Positions 6,955 to 15,028 of a stretch of DNA of 32,317 bases are shown one piece after another. Both the position numbers and the translations under genes were made by a program. Every line of letters begins with the position of its first letter. Positions within the stretch are counted from its first letter, which is position 1. Origin of the DNA: Oligoflexia bacterium (GTDB lineage Bacteria; Bdellovibrionota; Bacteriovoracia; Bacteriovoracales; Bacteriovoracaceae). The DNA lies in contig JADGBS010000019.1 of the NCBI GenBank assembly GCA_015231325.1, positions 1-32,317 of the forward strand. Direction: 5' to 3'. A model generated the notes under the pieces. The model saw only the letters and a list, made by a program, of their open reading frames with translations. It made no database searches and was not told the DNA's origin.

Positions 6955-8855
6955 TGCAGCTTTTGCTTTTTTGCACGGTTTTTGTCCATCCTTGTCTTGA
7001 TTTCTTGAAATTCGAGTAGTTTGTGTGCAGGCGCGGTGGTTGTAGTTGTTGCTGGTCTAACCGCACTAATCGGATGAAGAGCAGCTACAGGGGGAGCTTG
7101 TGGGGTTTTAGGAGCTGCTGAAGTTGCTGAAGCTGCTGAAGTTGTTGGGATTGCCGATATCGATATGGCGGCCGCTCCCCCCGCCGGTATTGCTGGTACT
7201 ATCTTTGGTGCCGTTGGAGGACGTTTCATGAATTTGTTGGTGCATAGAGAGCAGCGGTTATCTGTAAGCTGTACGGCCTCTGTGCAGATTGAACGGTTTC
7301 TGTTTTTTATCCCAAGACCTCTCTCTTTCTTGTCAATATCATGGAAATATGATGCAAATAATGATTCAGAAAAACCTTCACATGAACTATTACATAATTT
7401 TCTGCATAAAAAACCATCTGATTTGCTGAACTCAGAAATTCCCTGCAATCTTCTTTTTAATTGAGTGCTACGATCTTTAATTGTTTTTCTTGTTTGTTCG
7501 ATACTCTCTTTGCATGCATGACAACCAGCTCCCAGGTCTTTGCAATTCTCCATCGCTGAGTCAAGTAATTCGTCGTAATACTCATCAGGGATCAGGGCCA
7601 ATTTCATGAAACTTTCCCATTTTTTTTCCTGAAATTCTTGGTTTTCAGAGAGGGCGCAGTATTCATTTGACTCTTCTAGAGAAACAATTCTTGTATCACC
7701 CCTCCAGCTCCTTGGTACTTGATTTACTGATGCTACCCAGTTGTTACTTCTGCAGGGATTAAACCAGCCAGTGTTTTCTGTTTTGGGAAAATTGAGAAGG
7801 TTTGTTTCGGTGATCGGAAATTCAGGAGTGCGGCCCAGATTTTCTCCGCGGCCGTGACCCCTTTGAACTTTAGAGCTAATTGGGGTCATTGATAAATCGA
7901 AGTCAATTCTGTACACATGTATTTTTATTTTTTCGGGGTCGGGATTCAATACGATAAGTACTCCAAAATTTCCTTGATGTAGATCATCTTCCATATAATA
8001 GAAAGCGGAAACCAGTACATCGGAAAGTCCATTTTCAACTTGTCCTATGATTGATTGCAATTGGGAGATCAGTTTGTTTGCTATTTTGTCATCATCTACT
8101 CCTAATCCTAATCCTAATCTTTGTTTAAATTTTTTTTTATCGGCAATGAGACTCTTTAATTCTTGAAAATCGATGAAGATCCCACCTTCATCGAAGTAGG
8201 AAATAGTTCCCACAATATTATTCTCTTTGTCTTTAACAAGGGCCCCTTTCGCTGCATTTCTTCCCAGTTGGGGACGATATAGTTCTCCAAAAGTAGCTTC
8301 TAGCAAGGAACTGGTGGGATTATCATCTTTGTTGTATTTGAAGACGATCTTCTTCCCCGCTTGCTCACACTTAACAGTAATATGTCCAGTTTCTTTGTTT
8401 CTTAAACATATAGTTTTATTTTTGGTTTTTGATTTTAGATTTTTGATTTCTTCCAAAACTTTTTCAAGGTTACACTCTGGATTACCACCACAGTTTTCAA
8501 TCTGAGAATCATTCCCGCGCCCACCCACCACTTTTAGGGGTGATGGGCCATTCGGTTTTTTTTTCGGAGCAGTACTCGAAGGGATACAAAAGACGTCATC
8601 CTCAACTTTCTTAACTTTACGTTTGCGCCAGCTAGATATGCTTGATATCGCGTCTGCTAGCCTTTCGTAGACGGAAGTATTTTGAGTACAAGAATTTTGT
8701 GGTGGTACGTGGTCTATTGGATGTGGTGTTAATTTTTGTAACAGTTCGCCTATATAACCCGTTGTTCTATCCGCAGATTGTGCATTGTTACTTACGATGG
8801 TGCTGATGAAGACTAAATAAACCAGTAATGAATAAAATTGGTGAGAGAAAAACAT
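6951..8855 (-). CDS. Exported protein with kinase-like catalytic core, Cys-rich domain and low-complexity tail
   Basis: Encodes 634 aa from ATG 8855, chosen because AGGAG lies 8 nt upstream and a signal peptide follows (hydrophobic YSLLVYLVFISTIV, cleavage near NAQSA); an in-frame ATG at 8966 would put 37 extra residues before the signal. Residues about 155-325 resemble a divergent kinase fold: a possible strand/Lys region (GELYRPQLG..AAKGALV), then EDDLHQGNFGV at 289-299 (D291, H293, N296), like the DLHxGN catalytic loop of ABC1/APH-type kinases, then YRIDFDLS with D318/D320 in the place of the DFG metal site. A Cys-rich region follows (about 440-560, including CHAC, CRKLC and CSLC), then an Ala/Pro/Thr-rich tail. 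Kinase activity is inferred from spaced motifs only. No family name is assigned. Confidence 0.75.
   Translation of the reverse strand: MFFSHQFYSLLVYLVFISTIVSNNAQSADRTTGYIGELLQKLTPHPIDHVPPQNSCTQNTSVYERLADAISSISSWRKRKVKKVEDDVFCIPSSTAPKKKPNGPSPLKVVGGRGNDSQIENCGGNPECNLEKVLEEIKNLKSKTKNKTICLRNKETGHITVKCEQAGKKIVFKYNKDDNPTSSLLEATFGELYRPQLGRNAAKGALVKDKENNIVGTISYFDEGGIFIDFQELKSLIADKKKFKQRLGLGLGVDDDKIANKLISQLQSIIGQVENGLSDVLVSAFYYMEDDLHQGNFGVLIVLNPDPEKIKIHVYRIDFDLSMTPISSKVQRGHGRGENLGRTPEFPITETNLLNFPKTENTGWFNPCRSNNWVASVNQVPRSWRGDTRIVSLEESNEYCALSENQEFQEKKWESFMKLALIPDEYYDELLDSAMENCKDLGAGCHACKESIEQTRKTIKDRSTQLKRRLQGISEFSKSDGFLCRKLCNSSCEGFSESLFASYFHDIDKKERGLGIKNRNRSICTEAVQLTDNRCSLCTNKFMKRPPTAPKIVPAIPAGGAAAISISAIPTTSAASATSAAPKTPQAPPVAALHPISAVRPATTTTTAPAHKLLEFQEIKTRMDKNRAKKQKLH
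8101..8118. repeat. In-frame 6-bp tandem repeat (cctaat x3)
   Basis: Three exact copies inside the kinase-like gene, encoding alternating Leu-Gly (RLGLGLGV) just after the Lys-rich stretch. One of many short in-frame repeats in this window. Confidence 0.7.
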
Positions 8856-9006
8856 AATGTTATCTCCTGATGTGGATAGATAATAATTAATTGTTTCGCG
8901 AAATCTGTTTTTTAGCTCAAAATAACGGCAACGTGGTATTCTATTGAGAAATAATTTTAATTTCAACTAGTTGCATATTACAGATGGTCGCTACGGTATT
9001 TTTCGG

Positions 9007-9024
9007 AATAATTTTAAAATTATT
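9007..9024. promoter_or_regulatory. 18-bp perfect palindrome upstream of hemN
   Basis: AATAATTTTAAAATTATT reads identically on both strands. It lies 63 nt before the hemN start, in the 232-bp region between the divergent kinase-like gene and hemN, where an operator would be expected. It does not fit an FNR box (TTGAT-N4-ATCAA), and AT-rich DNA produces such palindromes by chance, so a regulatory role is tentative. Confidence 0.3.
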
Positions 9025-9087
9025 AATACTCACTTTTAAATAGATATAAATAAATATAAGTAAATATGAGCAGATAGGGGATTAGAG

Positions 9088-10620
9088 ATGACAATAGATG
9101 AACGTATAATTTCGAAATATACATTTTCTGTGCCCAGATATACCAGTTATCCACCGGTTCCGTATTGGAAAATTACTCCTACTGCTCAACAGTGGTTAGC
9201 GAATTTAACATTGGATCAAAAAGATCAAAAAGATCAAAAAGATCAAAATCAGCAGGAAGTTCAGGTACAGGTATATGTTCATATCCCATTTTGCCACGCT
9301 CTTTGCCCTTACTGTGGTTGCTACCGCGTCCATTTGCCCTCTGGGACCGTGGATAACCAACTACAACTAATAGATAATTACCTTGATGATTTGCTTAGAG
9401 AGTGGACACTGTATCTTGATGCCTTGGAAGAAAGGGACATAGATATAAGAAAGTGGAAAGTACAGATGCACATTGGTGGTGGAACTCCCAATATTTTAAG
9501 TGCTCAACAGTTGGCCCGATTTTTAGATTCATTTTTTAGAGATAAAAAAGGGCATAAAATTAGATGCGATTATGGTTCAATCGAGATTAATCCCACATAC
9601 CTTCCCCTAAATACAAATTCAAAAGCAGCAACTGATGATGATTTTTTTCAAGTGTTAGCATCCTTTGGTTTTAAAAAAATTTCATTAGGGATACAGGATT
9701 TTAATCCACATATTCAAAAAATTATTGGTCGCAACCACTCTGCCGATTTGATAGAGGATTTGGTTGTACAAATCAGAAAGCAAGGGTTTGAGGCGATAAA
9801 TTTTGATTTAATTTGTGGATTGCCGGGTCAGACTTTGTTTGATTTTAACTACAACATAAAACAGTTGGAGCGATTACGTCCAGACAGCGTTGCATATTAT
9901 AATTATGCGTATATTCCGACCCATGCTCCCTTACAGCAGCGATTACAAGAGTTTGCAATGATGGACGATAAAGATAAATTTTCCTCGCAAATATTTGTTG
10001 CTCAACAAATGCAATCGTTGAAATATCTTGCTATTGGTTTAGATCATTACGTTTTACAAGATGATCGGCTGGCCAACGCCTATCGGCAAGGTAAGCTAAT
10101 TAGAAATTTCATGGGATATTCGGTGGGCACGAACACGTCCGCCGCGGGTGTGCCCACGAGTATAGGGATCCTAGGAATAGGTGCATCTTCAATCTCCTCA
10201 TCGAAAAAATATTTTGTTCAAAACCACAAGGATTTAGCTGTCTATCATCAATCGTTAATGGCCGGACAGTTGGCGATCGCAAGAGGGCATACTAGAGGGG
10301 ATCTGGATTTATTAGTGGATACAATTATCCAAGAGATTATGTGTTATCACCAAGTTTCCAATTTAAATGTACGTATTGAGCAGTTAGTGAGTTTGTCGCA
10401 AGGGGAGTTGACGGATACTAAATTGTTACAACGATTGGATGATATGCAAAAAGATGGATTGATAGAATTGCAGTACAAAAATTCATTTCTGCGCGTAACT
10501 GCGCTGGGAAAGTTTTTTTTAAGGAATGTTGCCTTAGCTTTTGATTATTTATTTGAACGTGCACAGCGAAAGTCAGAAAATGATTTACAACAGGGCGTGG
10601 AGTTTAGTCGAACACTATGA
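9088..10620 (+). CDS. hemN: Oxygen-independent coproporphyrinogen III oxidase (radical SAM, HemN)
   Basis: Encodes 510 aa; TAGGGG lies 7 nt before ATG. HemN converts coproporphyrinogen III to protoporphyrinogen IX in haem synthesis without O2, using a 4Fe-4S cluster and SAM in the cytoplasm. The radical SAM cysteines are in CHALCPYCGC (69-78), with the CX3CX2CXC form seen in true HemN rather than in HemW. GGGTP (SAM-binding) is at about 130-134; PRYTSYP near the N-terminus, EINPTY, SLGIQDF and CGLPGQT are also HemN-like. It is somewhat longer than usual (about 455 aa in E. coli). Part of the excess is a DQKDQKDQKDQ insert at about 43-53 from a 9-bp tandem repeat, placed before the catalytic core. 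The following glycosylase gene starts 30 nt downstream. Confidence 0.94.
   Translation: MTIDERIISKYTFSVPRYTSYPPVPYWKITPTAQQWLANLTLDQKDQKDQKDQNQQEVQVQVYVHIPFCHALCPYCGCYRVHLPSGTVDNQLQLIDNYLDDLLREWTLYLDALEERDIDIRKWKVQMHIGGGTPNILSAQQLARFLDSFFRDKKGHKIRCDYGSIEINPTYLPLNTNSKAATDDDFFQVLASFGFKKISLGIQDFNPHIQKIIGRNHSADLIEDLVVQIRKQGFEAINFDLICGLPGQTLFDFNYNIKQLERLRPDSVAYYNYAYIPTHAPLQQRLQEFAMMDDKDKFSSQIFVAQQMQSLKYLAIGLDHYVLQDDRLANAYRQGKLIRNFMGYSVGTNTSAAGVPTSIGILGIGASSISSSKKYFVQNHKDLAVYHQSLMAGQLAIARGHTRGDLDLLVDTIIQEIMCYHQVSNLNVRIEQLVSLSQGELTDTKLLQRLDDMQKDGLIELQYKNSFLRVTALGKFFLRNVALAFDYLFERAQRKSENDLQQGVEFSRTL
9214..9248 (+). repeat. In-frame 9-bp tandem repeat (gatcaaaaa, about 4 copies) in hemN
   Basis: Copies begin at 9214, 9223, 9232 and 9241 (the last is one base short of a perfect copy). 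They encode DQK units between the N-terminal HemN motif and the radical SAM domain, a position tolerant of length change. Confidence 0.9.
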
Positions 10621-10650
10621 CCTTCTGGAGCGTATATTCTGGAGTCTACA

Positions 10651-11340
10651 TTGAAGAGAAATCATTTGTATCAGCTTATTTTTGATCGGATGTTACAGCT
10701 TTATGGACCCCAGGGTTGGTGGCCACTTATTTCTAAGGGGGGATATCATTGCGGAGATTACACTGTGCCTGATCATTGGCAGCAGCGGTTTGAAATTGGA
10801 GTAGGCGCAATTCTCACACAAAATACCAGTTGGAAGCAAGTAGAGAAAGCATTGGTCGCACTACATCAGCTACAAATGCTCAACCATCCGCAGACACTTC
10901 TCGATGCTGATTGTCAAATAATAGAGACAGCAATTAAATCCGCGGGATATTTTCGGCAAAAGTGCAAGAAACTTAAAATTTTTAGTGATTTTTTTTTGCA
11001 ACATCATCGGCATATTCCTTCCCTTTCTCCTCGTAGGGAAGAGTTGCTTTCGTTGTGGGGGATTGGACCTGAAACTGCGGATTCGATTTTGCTTTATGCC
11101 TACGGTGTTCCTATTTTTGTGATAGATGCCTATACGAAAAGAATTTTTACTTTTTTAGGAATGTACAAAGAGGCATTAGGTTATAATCAACAGCAAGAAT
11201 TATTTATGAACAATTTAAAGTCTGAAACTATTCTGTATCAGGAATACCATGCATTAATAGTACTACATGCCAAAAAGTATTATTCGGTAAAACCATACGG
11301 AAGTGAATGCCCTCTTAGAGATATGGTACAGCAATTGTAA
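10651..11340 (+). CDS. HhH-GPD DNA glycosylase, MagIII-like (3-methyladenine)
   Basis: Encodes 229 aa from TTG 10651, with GGAG 6 nt upstream. It belongs to the endonuclease III superfamily of base-excision repair enzymes. GAILTQNTSW (about 52-61) is the conserved N-terminal helix motif. The helix-hairpin-helix is ELLSLWGIGPETADSILLYA (131-150), and VIDAYTKRI supplies the catalytic Asp (D159). The position of the endonuclease III catalytic Lys (GxGxKTA) holds Glu (GIGPETA), and only one Cys (SECPL) remains where the 4Fe-4S cluster has four. Both features match the Helicobacter MagIII/COG2231 branch, monofunctional 3-methyladenine glycosylases without an FeS cluster. The substrate is inferred from that similarity. 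The gene overlaps the convergent kinase gene by 26 bp. Confidence 0.82.
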   Translation: MKRNHLYQLIFDRMLQLYGPQGWWPLISKGGYHCGDYTVPDHWQQRFEIGVGAILTQNTSWKQVEKALVALHQLQMLNHPQTLLDADCQIIETAIKSAGYFRQKCKKLKIFSDFFLQHHRHIPSLSPRREELLSLWGIGPETADSILLYAYGVPIFVIDAYTKRIFTFLGMYKEALGYNQQQELFMNNLKSETILYQEYHALIVLHAKKYYSVKPYGSECPLRDMVQQL

Positions 11341-13675
11341 TTCGTGTGCCTTTTTTTAAAACGGAGTGGACGATAATTCCCCCACCAATTTTTTCTACGG
11401 CATTTTTTACCGCAGTCATTCCAATGCCTCTTCCTGAGGTTAGGGTAATCTTTTCAGAAGTAGAAAAGGATTCATCAAAAATATGTTGAATTACTAGTGA
11501 ATCATCATCCTCTATTTTGTCAGAGGGATATTGCATTTTTTTTAATTTTTTTCTAATCTTTTCTGGATCAATTCCTGCCCCATCGTCTTGGATCGTTATC
11601 TTTAGCGAATCTAAGTTTTTATATTGAGTTTTTTCTATGGAGACAAAAATTTTTCCTCTTTCAGATTTATTTTGCAACTTTCTTTCTGTAGGCAGTTCAA
11701 TACCATGATCAATCGTATTGATAAAAATATGTTCTAAACTTACAAATAGTTCGTTATAATGATCGCCATCAATTTTAAGTTCACCTCCTTGAAATACGAT
11801 ATCGTCTACTTTTTTTCCTTTGCGTTCAGCATGTTTTTTTAGTAAATAATTATATCCTTGGAGGTGGAGAATAATTGAGGTTTTTATGAAGTTTTCGATA
11901 AAAAAGGCATATAAATGATGATCTTCTCCTAAAATCGTCTTTATCTCCTTGGAGAAAGATTTCAGTTGATTTATTGGTAGCTCTATTCTGAATTGACGGT
12001 CTAAAATAGATTCTCCTAAAAATGAAGAAAATTCTTTCAAAATTTTATTAAATAAATCTTTGATGGTTTCAAAATCGTGATTAAATTTCATTAGGAATTT
12101 ATCAAAAGAAACAGTGGGGTTTGTTATCACTTTTGATTGTTCATTTGATTGTTCATTAGTACCACTGAGATGTTTCCGCGATTCTTCCAATTCATCTTCA
12201 ACTTTATGTACGAATTTTTGTAGACCTGCTAGTGAATATACACCGGCGCCTCCCTTAATGGAATGCAGGAGACGTTTGATATTTTTGATTTCCGATAAAT
12301 TTTTTTCCATTGATTCAGATTGCGGTTCAATTGTTTGTTTATTATTTTTGCTAAGGTCATCTAAAATCAATTTTATTTCATTGAAAATTTGATAGATTTC
12401 TTTTGTGAAAGAAATAAATTGTTTTTTATTTTTTACTAAATTTATTACTAATTCCGCATAATCTTGGTTGTATTTTGCTTCTAATTTAGCGCTTTCTTCT
12501 TTAGTTTTATCGGTGGCGACAACAACCACTCCGGTGATGTTATTATTTGAATCAAGTACTGGGTGGTAAGAAAGGTATATTTTTTTTTGATCATTTTGAA
12601 TATTTGTAGGACCGAGTTTAGCAAGATCATTAAAAGGAATTTTTCTTTCAAATAGAGCGAATACCCATTTTTTGAAATTGTCCACCTTGTCTGGAGCAAT
12701 CTTTAAAAGTTCCCAGATGTACTTATCTTTTGGTGATATGGAAAAAAGTTCTGCACAGACACTGGTGAAATTGGGCAAACATTTTCCATGTTGGTCGATA
12801 GCAATGATGCCCTGTCCAATGCTGTTAATCATTAGATTGAAAAATTGTTCTTCATTTTTTTTGTTAGTAACATCTGCACTAAAGACCACTATGTGTTCAT
12901 TGGATATTTTGCTGGTACTTAATTCTTGACAAAAGACATTCCCGTCATTTTTGAGGGATGCTATCTCTCCTCGCCAATACCCTTTGCTAAGGGTTTGTTT
13001 TAAGATATTTTGTAGTTGGGCCTGTTCTTGTTTTTGATACTGTTCACTCCAATCTTGCTCTGATAATACATCTGTGCTGGAATAACCAAATTGTGCGGCG
13101 TATGCTTGGTTTAAGTAAGAATATGTTCCCTTAGCTGATAAAACTGCGATACCAGCGCTGGAACTTTCGATAGCGTCTGATAGCATTTGATAGCGTGCCT
13201 GTTCATTTTGTTTCTCTCTTAGCTTATTTATTCTGAGAATTATTTCTTTGAAAATAAATGGTTTATTTATATATTCATCAGCGGAATTTATGATAGCTTG
13301 TAATGAACTTATTTTTATTTCGGTTTCTATGTATATTGCCACGATTACAGGAATATTTTTAATTAGAGAGTGGGGATGATTTTTAATCGTTTTTATCAAA
13401 AATACACCATCAACTTCTGATGACTGTAAATTAATAATAATTATGTCATATGGTGGGTCAGTTGGTTCTATATGATTTTCTGGATCTACGTTTTTTAAAA
13501 CTTTGCTCAACGCATCGTCGCAACTTTTGGTCACTGTGACAGTATATCCAGCGTTGACGAGATCATCTGCCGTACGGTCTGCTGTATCAACTGTTGTATC
13601 ATCGACTAGCAAGATAGATATTCCATTCCATTTACTGCCGATATTTAGATCAGTTTCTGTTCTTTCTTGGGTCAT
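11315..13675 (-). CDS. CheA-like hybrid histidine kinase: pseudo-receiver, two PAS, Hpt, HATPase
   Basis: Encodes 786 aa from ATG 13675, with GGGAG 8 nt upstream; a GTG at 13684 is in frame but overlaps that site. Domains in order: receiver-like (about 18-150) with the acidic pair D25/D26 and the Lys of INKP, but Asn (N82) where the phosphoacceptor Asp should be; PAS 1 (about 162-270); PAS 2 (about 275-390); a linker; an Hpt domain with LLHSIKGGAG (phosphorylatable H471); an unclassified helical region; and a CheA-type HATPase with N-box HIFINTIDHGIE, DDGAGID and FDESFSTSE..GRGIGM. No CheW-like domain or transmembrane segment is present, so it is a cytosolic sensor. It lacks a linked response regulator, so its output is unknown. 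A 12-bp duplication gives NEQSNEQS after the Hpt. Confidence 0.88.
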   Translation of the reverse strand: MTQERTETDLNIGSKWNGISILLVDDTTVDTADRTADDLVNAGYTVTVTKSCDDALSKVLKNVDPENHIEPTDPPYDIIIINLQSSEVDGVFLIKTIKNHPHSLIKNIPVIVAIYIETEIKISSLQAIINSADEYINKPFIFKEIILRINKLREKQNEQARYQMLSDAIESSSAGIAVLSAKGTYSYLNQAYAAQFGYSSTDVLSEQDWSEQYQKQEQAQLQNILKQTLSKGYWRGEIASLKNDGNVFCQELSTSKISNEHIVVFSADVTNKKNEEQFFNLMINSIGQGIIAIDQHGKCLPNFTSVCAELFSISPKDKYIWELLKIAPDKVDNFKKWVFALFERKIPFNDLAKLGPTNIQNDQKKIYLSYHPVLDSNNNITGVVVVATDKTKEESAKLEAKYNQDYAELVINLVKNKKQFISFTKEIYQIFNEIKLILDDLSKNNKQTIEPQSESMEKNLSEIKNIKRLLHSIKGGAGVYSLAGLQKFVHKVEDELEESRKHLSGTNEQSNEQSKVITNPTVSFDKFLMKFNHDFETIKDLFNKILKEFSSFLGESILDRQFRIELPINQLKSFSKEIKTILGEDHHLYAFFIENFIKTSIILHLQGYNYLLKKHAERKGKKVDDIVFQGGELKIDGDHYNELFVSLEHIFINTIDHGIELPTERKLQNKSERGKIFVSIEKTQYKNLDSLKITIQDDGAGIDPEKIRKKLKKMQYPSDKIEDDDSLVIQHIFDESFSTSEKITLTSGRGIGMTAVKNAVEKIGGGIIVHSVLKKGTRITIAVPYL
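12132..12155 (-). repeat. In-frame 12-bp duplication in the hybrid kinase
   Basis: The 12-mer tttgattgttca occurs twice head to tail and gives NEQSNEQS in the linker after the Hpt domain. Confidence 0.75.
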
Positions 13676-13799
13676 ATAACGCACTCCCTATCTGTAGCGC
13701 TGTCAGTTTTTATTTTTAGTTACCTCCGTATAAACAATATCCGTATAACTTATTTCTATATGAACCTTATCCACCTATCGGTGATATTTATGACTAATA

Positions 13800-14975
13800 T
13801 TAGGATGTTTTTAGATAGTTGTTGAGCTCATGATGAATTTTTTGTTGGAGGAGCGCTAAATTAATAGTGAATTTTTGATTAATGATTTGCGCTAAATCGA
13901 AGGGGAGTGGAGCAATAAACGAAGATGGACGATTTTGTTGTTCCGGTAAAGAGATTCCTATTGCATGTAATGCATGCCGTGGTATTTCCAAACAGTCATA
14001 GTCTTCCAAAGTATTTTGGTTATCTTTGTAACGAATAAATATTTGAGGATCTATGGAGTATATTTTATCTCCCAACAGTGGAAATCCATGGGCGGCGGCG
14101 TGTACCCTAATTTGATGTTGGCGCCCAGTTTGAGGAAGTGCTAGAAGCAGAAGATATGGTGGAAAGTACTCGAGTAGGCGAAATTCAGTTACCGCCTCCT
14201 TGCCAATTGTCGACTCAGCGGGGAATGTCTGCATGTGAATACGTGATGAAAATTGTTTAGAATCTGCACGATCGATACGTTGATTAGCAACCAATGGAAA
14301 TACAATTTGCTGAGCATCGGTTGTTTTTGCGATGAGAAAATATGCCTTGCGGACTCTTCCTCTGGCAAACGATTCTGCAATGTTCCTAGAAATGCGGGGA
14401 TTTTTTCCCAGGAGCAAGATTCCAGAGGTTTCGCGATCGATGCGATGAATGCTGTAGATGGTCTGTTTATAGATATTTTCGAAGTACCTAGTGGCACAAT
14501 TTAACGAGTGTCTGCCTGTGGGATAGGTTGCCATGAATGGAGGTTTGTTGATGACAATTAATTCTTGATCTTCATAAATAATTTCAGGATTTGTTTCTAT
14601 TTCAATTTTTTCTTCACGCCAATGTTCGGATTCCAGTTCGTTTAAATGTTCTTTTTTCAATACGCGCATTAGTACTCGGTCACCAGCACCAATTTTTGTA
14701 CTGGCCTTTAAATTTCCCGGATATGGACGACCGTCATTTTTTTCTAGAACCAGTTCCTTACTAATAATTTTTCGTTTGATATATTCGCGAGAGATTCTCT
14801 CCCCCAAGTAACTTTTAGTAAAGTTATCGATCCGAATACCTGCACTTGCAGAATCAACAGTGAAGATATAAGTGAAGTGTTCGTCACCGAATATTCGTTG
14901 AATAGGTAGATGCGTTTGCTGGAATGTTTTTTGAGATCGAGATTGAGATCGAGATAATGACAAAGATACCTCCAT
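13800..14975 (-). CDS. RluA-family 23S rRNA/tRNA pseudouridine synthase
   Basis: Encodes 391 aa if ATG 14975 is used. It isomerises uridine to pseudouridine in structured RNA; the exact target site cannot be told from sequence. An S4 RNA-binding domain (about 44-105: RIDNF..SREYIKRKI) precedes the catalytic domain. The active-site block is HRIDRETSG (177-185, catalytic D180), followed by the C-terminal TGRQHQIRVH..GFPLLGD. No ribosome site precedes ATG 14975, while GGAGG made by codons 2-3 sits 5 nt before an in-frame TTG at 14963. TTG may be the true start, shortening the protein by four residues. The N-terminus is a Ser/Arg/Gln repeat (SRSQSRSQ) encoded by a 12-bp duplication, ahead of the S4 domain. 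Confidence 0.88.
   Translation of the reverse strand: MEVSLSLSRSQSRSQKTFQQTHLPIQRIFGDEHFTYIFTVDSASAGIRIDNFTKSYLGERISREYIKRKIISKELVLEKNDGRPYPGNLKASTKIGAGDRVLMRVLKKEHLNELESEHWREEKIEIETNPEIIYEDQELIVINKPPFMATYPTGRHSLNCATRYFENIYKQTIYSIHRIDRETSGILLLGKNPRISRNIAESFARGRVRKAYFLIAKTTDAQQIVFPLVANQRIDRADSKQFSSRIHMQTFPAESTIGKEAVTEFRLLEYFPPYLLLLALPQTGRQHQIRVHAAAHGFPLLGDKIYSIDPQIFIRYKDNQNTLEDYDCLEIPRHALHAIGISLPEQQNRPSSFIAPLPFDLAQIINQKFTINLALLQQKIHHELNNYLKTS
14931..14954 (-). repeat. In-frame 12-bp duplication at the N-terminus of the RluA-family gene
   Basis: ttgagatcgaga occurs twice in tandem (itself built on a 6-bp gagatc unit) and encodes the SRSQSRSQ leader, just after the putative start. Confidence 0.75.
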
Positions 14976-15028
14976 TTTACAAGCGGACTAAATTGACCTT
15001 GTGATTGGTATTGGCCTTGGGAACGGCC

